The notes beneath the pieces were generated by a model. The model was not told the origin of the DNA and made no database searches. It worked only from the letters and a program-made list of their open reading frames with translations. The translations under genes and the position numbers were made by a program. Positions 15,956-24,658 of a stretch of 54,952 nt of DNA are shown here, in pieces. Source of the DNA: an uncultured Bacteroidales bacterium (GTDB lineage: Bacteria > Bacteroidota > Bacteroidia > Bacteroidales > WCHB1-69); assembly GCA_937949745.1 (NCBI GenBank), contig CALECM010000095.1:1-54952 (forward strand). The letters are read 5' to 3'. Position 1 is the stretch's first letter; the number at the start of each line of letters is the position of its first letter.

Positions 15956-18900
15956 ATTCCGGACGGCTTTCTATTCCCGTAACATCCCATATCCGGTTCA
16001 TTGAGGCCCCGGTAAACTGCGTCATGCACCGAGAGTCGGATACCGCTTTTGGCGAGTTTATTCGGTTCGGCATCAGGATAAACCCGGTTGGAAAGGAATA
16101 TATAGGTAAGGCCGTTTTCCGGGTCGCACCATACCACCGTTCCGGTAAATCCCTGATGTCCGAAAGTAGTGGAACCGGCGTCTCTGGGAAGTATGGCACT
16201 TTTTTTCGGAAATCCCGGTGTGTCAAAACCCAAAGCCCGTCTTTCACACCCGTGCAGTGGATAAGTAGAAGTGAAAAGTTCTACGCAGGAATTTGACAAA
16301 TAACGGTGACCGTTATAGATACCGCCGTTACTTAACAATTGAAAAATTACAGCCAGGTCACGGGCATTGGAGAAAAGTCCCGCGTGACCGCAAACCCCGC
16401 CGAAAAGCGCCGCTGTCTGGTCATGTACATATCCGTGAACCACCTGCATCCTGAAATATTGATCATTTTCCGTTGGCGCGACGGATGCGATCGGAATACC
16501 GTTTTTTAACGGGTTAAAACAAAGACTTTTTAAGTCCAGAGGCCGATAGAAATTTTCGGTTAAATATGTCTCGAAGGGTTGTCCGGAAATCTTTTCCACT
16601 GCTTCTTTCAACAGAATAAAACCTAGATCACTATATTTATATTCTTTACGGCCAAGTTTACAATCCGCTATTTTCCGGAGTATAGTTCCCGGAACCTGTG
16701 ATGATATGTATACCCCTCTTGCCGCTTCGATTTTAAAGAGAGGTGTTGGTGTGGGATTCATATACAATGGATTCCAGGTATTATTCTCGAGCAGATCTTT
16801 ATAAAAGGGAATATAGGCCGGCAATCCTGAAGTGTGGGTCAGTAGTTCGGCAATGGTAATACCGGCTTTATCGCTTCCGGAAAGATAGGGAAGGATATTC
16901 CCGATCTTATCCTCTAATGATAATTTACCTTCGTCATAAAGCTTCATTACGGCCAGGGAAGTCGCTGCCGATTTGGTGATGGAAGCGAGGTCGAACAGGG
17001 TGGAAGCAGTAATCTTTTTCCCGCTGTTATAAGTTTGGTCCCCGTAGCTTTTATGAAAAACCGTTTTACCGTTTTGTATAGCGAGTATCTGGCATCCCGG
17101 AAAAATTCTTTGACTGATTCCGTTATTTATAATGGAGTCGATCTCCTTTTCGATTCCGGCAGGCAGGATGGAGAATGTGGACGGTATGGTGAGGGCCGTA
17201 TTCAATAACGAAATACCTGAACCCACTCGAAAATCCCGGGTTGATACCGGTAATTTCCCTTCGAAAGAAGCTTCACCGAATATGGCTTTAAGGGCTTTTT
17301 CCACCGCAATGGTTGTGGGTTGATATCCGACTATGATGGCCGGTATCCTGGACAGTTGCTGGAAGTGGTCTAATGAATAGGGATTTCCGAACAGGGATAA
17401 TATGATTTTTTTATTTTTCGTCAATTCGTTCAGAAATGCCACGGATTCCTGGTAAATGCCGTAATTGAATCTGGGTAACTGGTTTGTGCTGAGCATAGCC
17501 ACGATAATGCGGTCATAAGGAGCCATTTGTTGCATCAGCCGTGCGCTTTTCCCGTTTATGGAGCGGTCGGTCTGGATGAATCCTATACCATACTGTTCTG
17601 AAATTTCTCTCAGTTTGGTGGAATCCGGAAGTCCGCCTATACACAATAAAGCGATTTTAGCGGAATCTTTTTGCCGAAGAGGTAACAGCTGCTCTTCATT
17701 TTTAAGTAATGTCAGTGTCTGCGCCGTAATATCGTTAAGAATCCTTTCCGCGTTTTCTGAATTAAGTTTTTCGTAGATACGGTTTGTCGGTATTTTCTTA
17801 AAACGGGTTAAACCTTTACTCTCTTTCAGTTTTAAAACCTTCAGGCATTTTTCATTAATCAGTTCTTCGGGCACGTAACCTTCTTCCACCGCTTCCCGGA
17901 TCCCGGTAATAACGGTCTCCAGGTCATTGGGAAGAAGCAGGATGTCCACTCCGGCCATCAGCGCTTTGATTTCCGCATCCGCGCCGTCCGGATAAGATTT
18001 TCTTAATCCCGACATATCCATGGCGTCCGTAATGACGATCCCGTCGAAAGCGAATTCTTTTTTCAGTAACATCATGATCGTGCTGTACGATAAAGTGGAT
18101 ATGGAATTCTCTTCCTGATCCAGCGACGGGATATTTAAATGGGAAACCATTACCATATCCACTCCTGCGTCTATGATCTTACGGAAAGGATAAAATTCAA
18201 GGGAATCCAGTTCTTTTCGGGATTTTTTAATGAGAGGAAGATCGTGGTGCGAATCGGTATCCGTATCTCCGTGTCCGGGAAAATGTTTGGCACAGGCCGA
18301 AAGGCCGTTATCCTGCATCCCCCGCATATAACAAATGCTTTTTGAAGCCACCAGTTCCCGCGTTTCCCCGAAAGACCGGCTGTTGATCACCGGATTACCG
18401 GGATTGTTGTTCACGTCGACCGAAGGGGCGAAATTGATATGGATACCCAAAGCTTTACACTGGTCTGCAATCTCTTTTCCCATTTCGTATAACAGGCGGT
18501 TTCTGGAAGCGTCCATCGCACCGAGGGCCATTTGCCTCGGAAAGCCTATACAACTGTCGAGCCGCATGGCTGGTCCCCATTCACCGTCGATAGAGATCAG
18601 CAAAGGTATTTTGCTGACTTTCTGTAAACGGTTGGTAAGATTGATCTGCCTGACAGGTCCTCCCTGGAAAAAACATACTCCTCCCACCTGATATTGTTCC
18701 ACCTGCCGGAGTATCTCTTCCTGCACTTCCGGAACATAATTGGAATGCACCCTGATCATAAGCAGTTGGGCAATCTTTTCCTCCAACGACATTTTTTTCA
18801 ATTGGTTCTCCGCCCAGTATGGATCCATTTCTTCGGTGACCTGCATATTTTTCTCCTTTTCAGGGTTAAGCAGACTGTTGCGCGATTTACCCCAGTCATT

Positions 18901-18972
18901 CCATTTATATAAAGCCGAAAAAGCGACGATGCTGATACACAAAAAAGTGATAATGAGAATCAATTTCTTCAT
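15952..18972 (-). CDS. GH3 beta-N-acetylglucosaminidase fused to a serine hydrolase (beta-lactamase fold)
   Basis: This 1006-residue exported protein joins two cell-wall-related enzymes. A signal peptide or anchor covers about residues 1-20. Residues about 55-590 are a GH3 glycosidase of NagZ type, with KHFPGHGDTDTDSHHDLP near residue 227 (the DSH His belongs to the NagZ acid/base dyad) and FDGIVITDAMDM carrying the nucleophile Asp. Residues about 615-1000 are a class C beta-lactamase/DD-peptidase-like domain with SITK near residue 662, YSDLG as the Tyr motif and GHQGFTGT as the KTG-like motif. The likely role is turnover or recycling of muropeptides in the periplasm. This fusion is known in Bacteroidota. 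A hairpin terminator separates it from the S46 gene upstream, so it needs its own promoter; no clear -7 element is seen. Confidence 0.93.
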   Translation of the reverse strand: MKKLILIITFLCISIVAFSALYKWNDWGKSRNSLLNPEKEKNMQVTEEMDPYWAENQLKKMSLEEKIAQLLMIRVHSNYVPEVQEEILRQVEQYQVGGVCFFQGGPVRQINLTNRLQKVSKIPLLISIDGEWGPAMRLDSCIGFPRQMALGAMDASRNRLLYEMGKEIADQCKALGIHINFAPSVDVNNNPGNPVINSRSFGETRELVASKSICYMRGMQDNGLSACAKHFPGHGDTDTDSHHDLPLIKKSRKELDSLEFYPFRKIIDAGVDMVMVSHLNIPSLDQEENSISTLSYSTIMMLLKKEFAFDGIVITDAMDMSGLRKSYPDGADAEIKALMAGVDILLLPNDLETVITGIREAVEEGYVPEELINEKCLKVLKLKESKGLTRFKKIPTNRIYEKLNSENAERILNDITAQTLTLLKNEEQLLPLRQKDSAKIALLCIGGLPDSTKLREISEQYGIGFIQTDRSINGKSARLMQQMAPYDRIIVAMLSTNQLPRFNYGIYQESVAFLNELTKNKKIILSLFGNPYSLDHFQQLSRIPAIIVGYQPTTIAVEKALKAIFGEASFEGKLPVSTRDFRVGSGISLLNTALTIPSTFSILPAGIEKEIDSIINNGISQRIFPGCQILAIQNGKTVFHKSYGDQTYNSGKKITASTLFDLASITKSAATSLAVMKLYDEGKLSLEDKIGNILPYLSGSDKAGITIAELLTHTSGLPAYIPFYKDLLENNTWNPLYMNPTPTPLFKIEAARGVYISSQVPGTILRKIADCKLGRKEYKYSDLGFILLKEAVEKISGQPFETYLTENFYRPLDLKSLCFNPLKNGIPIASVAPTENDQYFRMQVVHGYVHDQTAALFGGVCGHAGLFSNARDLAVIFQLLSNGGIYNGHRYLSNSCVELFTSTYPLHGCERRALGFDTPGFPKKSAILPRDAGSTTFGHQGFTGTVVWCDPENGLTYIFLSNRVYPDAEPNKLAKSGIRLSVHDAVYRGLNEPDMGCYGNRKPSGI

Positions 18973-18993
18973 TATGGCAAGTAGTTATAGGAT

Positions 18994-19038
18994 TAAAAAA
19001 ATTAAGGTTTAAAGTATGAAAGACACTTTAAACCTTAA
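18994..19038 (-). terminator. intrinsic terminator after the S46 peptidase gene
   Basis: The arms TTAAGGTTTAAAGT (19002-19015) and ACTTTAAACCTTAA (19025-19038) form a perfect 14-bp stem with a 9-base loop. On the minus strand it is followed by a run of seven T. It lies between the S46 stop (19059) and the glycosidase start (18972). Confidence 0.85.
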
Positions 19039-19058
19039 ACATCATATTTAGGATTTTA

Positions 19059-21203
19059 TTATTCGATGATAGTCATTTCGTCAAAAAGATATCCTGCACC
19101 TGCAAATTTGTCGATCACGAACATTACATAACGGATATCCACATTAATACAACGCTGTAATTCCGTGTTAAAAACAATGTCGCTGCTCAGGGCTTCCCAG
19201 TTGCCGTCGAAAGCAACCCCGATCACCTCACCGTTGGCGTTGAGTACCGGACTGCCGGAATTACCTCCGGTAATGTCGTTATTGGAAAGGAAACATACCG
19301 GCAAAGATCCGTCGATACCATATTTGCCGAAATCTTTTTTCAATATCAACTCCTTTAATTTAGCCGGAACATCGAATTCCGGGTCACCGGGTATTTCTTT
19401 CTCCAGTATTCCCTGGTCTGTGGTGTAATATAAGTAATGAACTCCATCAGTCGGGTAATAATCCAGTACTTGTCCGTAAGTTACCCTCATGGTAAAATTG
19501 GCATCCGGATACATAGGGTGATCTTTTTCCATTTCCTGTATTGCCGCGATATAACTTCTGCGGGGAACTTCGAGTTTGGCATCATATTCCAGATAAGCAC
19601 CCTGTGAATACATGATCAGTTTAAAAACGGCATTGAAGTATCTTACCAGCGGATCATTTTCATATTTTTTCAGGTTGGGATTTTCCAGGAATTTTTTAAA
19701 ATTCGCTTCGGAACCATAAATAGATTGATTTACGATTGCTTTTGAAAAAGCGACTTCGTCACCTTTATAGTTTTTATCGATATATGGTTGAATATCGGGG
19801 CGAATATCTTGGGGAAGTTCTTTCCAGAGTTTAAGAGATGCCTCTACTAATTTGGCTTCCGTAGCCGGATCGGTATTTTCCATCAATTTCCTGTATTCCG
19901 ACAACAATTTATCGATTTTTTCCTGGGAATATTTATCTTTTTTATCTTTCGGCTTTACTCCCTGCAATTGATAAGGAAGGAATAAAGTTTTGGAAGTAAT
20001 TAACGAGATATTGGCATACCAGAAAGCTTTCATTTTCACCGGATCAACACCTTCGCATATTTCCCGGATTTCCGTGAGAGCATTTCCGTATTTTTCCATT
20101 CTTGCATTGTCCTTACCGATCCATTCCGTGATGGCTTTTTCCTGTTGAGCTTTTTTATCGGCTACACGCAATGAAATAAGACTCTGTGTTTCTCCTTTTT
20201 TATTTTTCCACATATTGGCCAAACCTGCGAAATGGTCGGCATAAGCGATCCTTACCCGGTCGTTGGCATTCATGGCGTCACGGATCACCGGTAATAATAC
20301 GTCGCACGCTTCGATGAGCGGAGGATTCAGAACCTTGATCTGGTTGTCGATCTCGAAAGAAGTCATGAACCGGTTTGTGGTGCCGGGATATCCCCAGATC
20401 ATCGAATAATCGCCTTTTTCAATTCCCTTTAAACTAATCGGGAGATGATATTTCGGTTTTAACGGAACATTATTAGGAGAATAATCGGCCGGAGAACCAT
20501 CGGGAGCAGTATAAACCCTGAAAATAGAAAAATCGCCGGTATGGCGCGGCCACATCCAGTTGTCGGTGTCCCCGCCGAATTTACCTATGCCGCTTGGAGG
20601 AGCTCCCACAAGCCTTACATCCCTGTAGGTCAGATAAATGAACATATAGTATTCGTTGCCTTCGTAAAAAGGTTTGATCTCTACCGTATATTTACCGTTG
20701 TCGTTATTTTCTTTTTTAAGGGTCTGGATCATTTTGGATATCTCATCCCTTCTCTTGGTTTCCGTCATATCCGGTGTCACATTTTTCAGCACATCCCGGG
20801 TTACGTCAGCCATACGGATCAAAAAAGTGACGGTAAGTCCTTCGTTGGGAAGTTCTTCTTGTTTATTCATAGCCCAGAAACCGTATTTAAGGTAATCATG
20901 TTCTTCCGTGGAATGGTCGGCAATGGCGGAATAACCGCAATGATGGTTGGTTAGTACCAGTCCGTCTTTTGAAATGATTTCTGCCGTACAGAAATTCCCT
21001 AATTGCACGATTGCATCCTTCAGGGATGAATTATTGATATCGTACATTTGTTCCGGAGTCATTCTCAAACCCAGGCGTTGCATATCCGCGTAATTATAAT
21101 CTTTGATAAACATCGGCAGCCACATTCCTTCATCTGGCGGATTGGTGGCAAACAGCGTCATCGCAAAGAAAACGCTCATTAAACTTGCAAGTAATTTTTT
21201 CAT
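19059..21203 (-). CDS. S46 family dipeptidyl-peptidase, DPP7-like
   Basis: This 714-residue exported serine exopeptidase removes dipeptides from peptide N-termini in the periplasm. A signal peptide is visible (about residues 1-19, cleavage near LFA). The chymotrypsin-like double barrel is interrupted by a long helical domain. The triad is LVLTNHHCGYS (His near 87), RHTGDFSIFR (Asp near 222) and TGGNSGSPVL (Ser near 650). In this family the residue in the FD-x-NW motif sets the S1 pocket: Gly goes with DPP7 (hydrophobic P1) and Arg with DPP11 (acidic P1). Here the motif is AFDGNWEA, so a DPP7-type preference is inferred. It has its own promoter and a strong terminator, and so is monocistronic. 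It indicates growth on peptides. Confidence 0.95.
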   Translation of the reverse strand: MKKLLASLMSVFFAMTLFATNPPDEGMWLPMFIKDYNYADMQRLGLRMTPEQMYDINNSSLKDAIVQLGNFCTAEIISKDGLVLTNHHCGYSAIADHSTEEHDYLKYGFWAMNKQEELPNEGLTVTFLIRMADVTRDVLKNVTPDMTETKRRDEISKMIQTLKKENNDNGKYTVEIKPFYEGNEYYMFIYLTYRDVRLVGAPPSGIGKFGGDTDNWMWPRHTGDFSIFRVYTAPDGSPADYSPNNVPLKPKYHLPISLKGIEKGDYSMIWGYPGTTNRFMTSFEIDNQIKVLNPPLIEACDVLLPVIRDAMNANDRVRIAYADHFAGLANMWKNKKGETQSLISLRVADKKAQQEKAITEWIGKDNARMEKYGNALTEIREICEGVDPVKMKAFWYANISLITSKTLFLPYQLQGVKPKDKKDKYSQEKIDKLLSEYRKLMENTDPATEAKLVEASLKLWKELPQDIRPDIQPYIDKNYKGDEVAFSKAIVNQSIYGSEANFKKFLENPNLKKYENDPLVRYFNAVFKLIMYSQGAYLEYDAKLEVPRRSYIAAIQEMEKDHPMYPDANFTMRVTYGQVLDYYPTDGVHYLYYTTDQGILEKEIPGDPEFDVPAKLKELILKKDFGKYGIDGSLPVCFLSNNDITGGNSGSPVLNANGEVIGVAFDGNWEALSSDIVFNTELQRCINVDIRYVMFVIDKFAGAGYLFDEMTIIE

Positions 21204-21226
21204 AATTTAGTCCTTATTTTGATGTG

Positions 21227-21234
21227 CAAAAATA
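21227..21234 (-). promoter_or_regulatory. -7 promoter element (TATTTTTG) of the S46 peptidase gene
   Basis: On the minus strand TATTTTTGCA lies 23 bases before the ATG at 21203 and matches TAnnTTTG exactly. Confidence 0.7.
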
Positions 21235-21327
21235 GCATAAAATTTGTTTTTCAGAAGTATTTCCGGACTTGTTTCGGAATCGCAGAACAAATTTAATGCG
21301 AAAGTAAGATCATCATATATTATTTTT

Positions 21328-21335
21328 TATCTTTG
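21328..21335 (+). promoter_or_regulatory. -7 promoter element (TATCTTTG) of mreB
   Basis: TATCTTTGCA ends 25 bases before the mreB ATG at 21361. It lies inside the longer open frame that begins at 21244, which shows that the longer start is not used. Confidence 0.72.
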
Positions 21336-21360
21336 CAACCTTCTAATAATATTTTTTAAC

Positions 21361-22383
21361 ATGGGTTTGTTTTCAATATTCACTAAGGAACTGGCGATTG
21401 ATCTAGGGACAGCCAATACAGTGGTTTTACATAACGATAAAGTGGTGGTGGACGAGCCTTCTATCATTGCCATTGACCGTACTACCGGGACGGTGATGGC
21501 CGTAGGAAAGAAGGCCCTGATGATGCATGGGAAAGTGCACGATAACATTAAGACGATCAGGCCTCTTAAAGACGGGGTGATCGCCGATTTCCAATCTACG
21601 GAAACCATGTTACGTGAGTTTATCAAGATGACGGGCACGAAAGGTTATTTTTTCCCGCCTTCCTTGAAAATGGTAATATGTATACCTTCCGGTATTACGG
21701 AAGTGGAAGAACGCGCCGTAAGGGATTCCGCCGAGCAGGCCGGGGCGAAAGAAGTGAGGATGATCCACGAACCTATGGCAGCCGCAATCGGAATCGGGAT
21801 CGATGTGTTGGATGCCAACGGGAATATGATCATCGATATCGGTGGCGGTACCAGTGAAATAGCGGTTCTGGCGCTCGGAGGTATCGTAACCAGTAAATCG
21901 ATTAAGACGGCCGGCGATGAATTTAATTATGATATCCAGGAATACATGCGTAAAAAACATAATATTGCCATTGGGGAATCCATGTCGGAACAGATCAAGA
22001 TCAATGTAGGATCCGCCATCGAGGATCTGGAAAACCCGCCGGAAGATTATGAAGTTTTCGGTCGTGACCTTTTACAGGGTATACCGATCTCGGTAAAAGT
22101 CAATTACCGTGAGATCGCGCAGGCTTTGGACAGATCTATCTCCAAGATTGAAGCCGCCGTGATCAACGCTTTGGAAAATACTCCCCCCGAACTTTCCGCC
22201 GACATATATAAAACCGGTATTTACATGGCCGGAGGCGGTTCACTGTTGCGCGGATTGGATAAACGTATTTCCAAAAAAACCAAATTAAGCGTTCATGTTG
22301 CCGACGACCCTTTGAAGGCAGTCGCACGTGGTACCGCTATCGCCCTTAAGAATTTCGATAAATTCCCGTTCCTTATCAAATAA
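21361..22383 (+). CDS. mreB: rod shape-determining actin homologue MreB
   Basis: This 340-residue cytoplasmic actin-like ATPase forms filaments under the membrane that guide the elongation complex. Nucleotide-pocket motifs are present: IDLGTANTVV (phosphate 1), IDIGGGTSEIAVLALGG (phosphate 2) and MAGGGSLLRGLD (adenosine). The N-terminal MGLFSIFTKELAIDLG is standard for MreB. The start at 21361 gives the family length and follows a consensus promoter by 25 bases; the longer frame from 21244 would include the promoter. The usual followers mreC and mreD are missing. A glycosyltransferase gene lies 36 bases downstream instead, and mrdA-rodA are 16 kb away on the other strand. Confidence 0.97.
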   Translation: MGLFSIFTKELAIDLGTANTVVLHNDKVVVDEPSIIAIDRTTGTVMAVGKKALMMHGKVHDNIKTIRPLKDGVIADFQSTETMLREFIKMTGTKGYFFPPSLKMVICIPSGITEVEERAVRDSAEQAGAKEVRMIHEPMAAAIGIGIDVLDANGNMIIDIGGGTSEIAVLALGGIVTSKSIKTAGDEFNYDIQEYMRKKHNIAIGESMSEQIKINVGSAIEDLENPPEDYEVFGRDLLQGIPISVKVNYREIAQALDRSISKIEAAVINALENTPPELSADIYKTGIYMAGGGSLLRGLDKRISKKTKLSVHVADDPLKAVARGTAIALKNFDKFPFLIK

Positions 22384-22419
22384 ATACGGTAAGAATTATC
22401 TATCCAAAGAAAGGCCGGT

Positions 22420-23322
22420 ATGTTTAAAGTTCCCATATTAATTGTTTTATACCACAGGATCGAGGATACCCACAATCTTTTCCAGGTCATTAAAGATATT
22501 CAACCTGAAAAACTGTACGTCGCCGGTGACGGTGCGGTCCATAACGACAGGCTTGACTATGCCAGGTGCATCCAGTCACGTGCCGTGGTAATGCCGGAAT
22601 GGAAATGTGAAGTCAAAGAATTGTATAAAGAAGAACATTTGGGAAAATCCAGGATGGTGTATGAAGCGGTATCATGGTTCTTTTCCCATGAAAAAGAAGG
22701 AATTATCCTTTTTGATGATACCTTGCCTAATCACGACTTTTTCTATTATTGCGAGCAGCTCCTTGATCGCTACCGGGATAACAAAGAAATTGTTCATATC
22801 AGTGGTGTGAATTACCAGAAAAAGACGGAGAAAACCAAATATTCTTATTATTTCTCAGCTTATCCCGCGCTTTGGGGTTTTGCCACCTGGGCAGACCGGT
22901 GGAAAGGATTCGACCTGGAAATGACATTGCTGGAAGGAGAAAACTTCAGTAAAATGATCTCCCCTTATTTCCGGAAAGGGACGGAAAAATTGTACTGGTT
23001 AAGAAGGTATTATGTTTTACGGAAACATAAACTCGATATCTGGGAATATCAGTATATTTATCATTTATGGTACCAGCATGGCCTTTGTATCACACCCAGT
23101 GTTAACCTGGTGACGAATATCGGTCTTAAAGATCAAAAACGCAAGATCCGGAAGCTGATGAGAAGCACCCAGAATATTCTTCCGTTGGTTCATCCCCCCG
23201 ATATAGAGCAAAATAAAGAAGCCGACAAATATTCTTTTAAACATGTCTATAATAAGGCTTTTATTAAGATGTTTGCGGATTGGTTCGGTGAATATCTTTT
23301 GGGTAAAGGCAAAAAAATATAA
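22420..23322 (+). CDS. glycosyltransferase, GT-A fold
   Basis: This 300-residue cytoplasmic protein looks like a nucleotide-sugar glycosyltransferase. The N-terminus VPILIVLYHRIEDTHNLFQV fits the first beta-alpha unit. Around residue 100 IILFDDTLPNHDFFYYCEQLL resembles the acidic metal-binding segment (E/D-D...P...FF) of GT-A enzymes. WGFATWADRWKGFD is a block typical of a family in surface-polysaccharide clusters, where it usually reads WGWATW. There is no membrane segment. Donor and acceptor cannot be told. It follows mreB by 36 bases without a promoter, so it is likely co-transcribed, but a role in wall growth is only suggested by position. Confidence 0.78.
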   Translation: MFKVPILIVLYHRIEDTHNLFQVIKDIQPEKLYVAGDGAVHNDRLDYARCIQSRAVVMPEWKCEVKELYKEEHLGKSRMVYEAVSWFFSHEKEGIILFDDTLPNHDFFYYCEQLLDRYRDNKEIVHISGVNYQKKTEKTKYSYYFSAYPALWGFATWADRWKGFDLEMTLLEGENFSKMISPYFRKGTEKLYWLRRYYVLRKHKLDIWEYQYIYHLWYQHGLCITPSVNLVTNIGLKDQKRKIRKLMRSTQNILPLVHPPDIEQNKEADKYSFKHVYNKAFIKMFADWFGEYLLGKGKKI

Positions 23323-23389
23323 AGCTATATACTGAAAATCAATCAGATATGGTCGGAAGAAAAAAATAATAATGATTTAAAAAAAATCT

Positions 23390-23397
23390 TATCTTTG
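23390..23397 (+). promoter_or_regulatory. -7 promoter element (TATCTTTG) of the TPR-ribH-fmt unit
   Basis: TATCTTTGCA ends 27 bases before the ATG at 23425 and follows an A-rich stretch. It matches TAnnTTTG exactly. Confidence 0.72.
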
Positions 23398-23424
23398 CAC
23401 CCACAATTTTTAAAATGAATAATT

Positions 23425-24138
23425 ATGGCAAAAAATGAGAAAATAGGGGCGAAAAGTGATGGAAAGGTTTCTGCTAATGAGAATATTGTAACAAAAACCG
23501 TTACTTTTTTCAATAAATATCAAAAAATTATTTATGGGGTTTTGATTGCCATATTAATAGTGATCTTTGCTATTGTTGCCATAAACAGATTCTATCTGAA
23601 ACCTAAAAAAGAAAGAGGTTCAGCCTTAATACTTAAACCTATCGAACAATATACCAGAGGAATCCAGACCGGTGATACCACTGCTTATATTATTGCTCTG
23701 GAAGGTGACGAAGAAAACGACGGCTTCTTAAGCCTGATCTCAGGTTACAAAATGACCGGAATCGCTAATTCTTCCCGTTATTTCGCGGGTCTTTGCTACC
23801 TGCAGCTCGGAGATCTGGATGAAGCGCTTAATTACCTTTTAAAATTCAAAAATAAAGATGAAGTATACTGGTATGCCTGCCAGATGGTGATCGGCGACAT
23901 TTATGACCAGCAGGAAGATGATACCCAGGCCATTAAGTATTATAAAAAAGCTGTCAAAGGTGATAATCCCTATTATACACCCGTCGCGCTTTTCAAATTA
24001 GGTCAGATGCAGGAAAAAGCGGGAAACTGGCGTGAAGCGTTGGATTCTTACCAGAAAATTGAAAATAGTTATTACGACCAGTATTTGGTTATGGGTGTAG
24101 ACAGGTATTTGGAAAGAGCTAAAATAAAAGCGCAATAA
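23425..24138 (+). CDS. membrane-anchored tetratricopeptide repeat protein
   Basis: This 237-residue protein has a short Lys-rich N-terminus and one membrane helix (about residues 35-57, IIYGVLIAILIVIFAIVAI). The rest is outside the cytoplasm and is built of TPR-like helical pairs, for example FAGLCYLQLGDLDEALNYLL, IGDIYDQQEDDTQAIKYYKKA and LFKLGQMQEKAGNWREALDSY. The architecture resembles YfgM/BamD-like scaffold proteins that assist envelope protein folding, but no specific family can be fixed. Its TAA overlaps the ribH ATG by one base (TAATG), so the two are translationally coupled. This pairing with ribH may simply reflect an inherited gene order. Confidence 0.85.
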   Translation: MAKNEKIGAKSDGKVSANENIVTKTVTFFNKYQKIIYGVLIAILIVIFAIVAINRFYLKPKKERGSALILKPIEQYTRGIQTGDTTAYIIALEGDEENDGFLSLISGYKMTGIANSSRYFAGLCYLQLGDLDEALNYLLKFKNKDEVYWYACQMVIGDIYDQQEDDTQAIKYYKKAVKGDNPYYTPVALFKLGQMQEKAGNWREALDSYQKIENSYYDQYLVMGVDRYLERAKIKAQ

Positions 24139-24635
24139 TGGCTGAAAAAAAGAAAAACCTTTCAGAGAATACTTCATTTAAAATAGCTAATCCTAAAGAA
24201 TTTAAGATCGGTATCCTGGTCAGCGAGTGGAATTCCGCAATTACCCGGAACCTGCAGAACGGCGCAGTAGAAACCCTATTGGAATCAGGTGTTCCTAAAG
24301 AAAATATCCTGATCCATACGGTACCCGGTAGTTTTGAATTGCCCGGCGCTGCGGTGATGATGCTGGAAGCTGACCACATGATTGATGCCGTGATATGTCT
24401 GGGTTGTATTATCCAGGGAGAAACCCGCCATTTTGAATTTATTTCCCAGGCTGTTGCCAACGGGATCACCCAGGCCGCTATGGATTACAATACTCCCGTT
24501 ATTTTTGGCGTACTTACCTGCGATAATATGCAACAGGCGGAAGAAAGGTCGGGCGGGAAACATGGGAACAAAGGAGTTGAGGCCGCATATTCCTGTTTGA
24601 AAATGCTGGAATTGGAACGGAAATTAAAGAATTGA
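24138..24635 (+). CDS. ribH: 6,7-dimethyl-8-ribityllumazine synthase
   Basis: This 165-residue enzyme catalyses the penultimate riboflavin step, joining 5-amino-6-ribitylaminouracil with 3,4-dihydroxybutanone phosphate. Signature blocks are VSEWNSAITRNL, VPGSFELPGAAVMML, ICLGCIIQGETRHFEFI (phosphate and His catalytic region) and PVIFGVLTCDNMQQAEERSG. Members form pentamers or 60-subunit shells. Other rib genes are not in the window and no FMN riboswitch is visible, so it is not in a riboflavin operon. It overlaps the TPR gene by one base and lies 23 bases before fmt. Confidence 0.96.
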   Translation: MAEKKKNLSENTSFKIANPKEFKIGILVSEWNSAITRNLQNGAVETLLESGVPKENILIHTVPGSFELPGAAVMMLEADHMIDAVICLGCIIQGETRHFEFISQAVANGITQAAMDYNTPVIFGVLTCDNMQQAEERSGGKHGNKGVEAAYSCLKMLELERKLKN

Positions 24636-24658
24636 GCTTTATTTAAGATATTTTCTCT

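Noticed and set aside
24138..24635. FMN riboswitch control of ribH
   Set aside because: ribH overlaps the TPR gene by one base, so there is no leader for a riboswitch.
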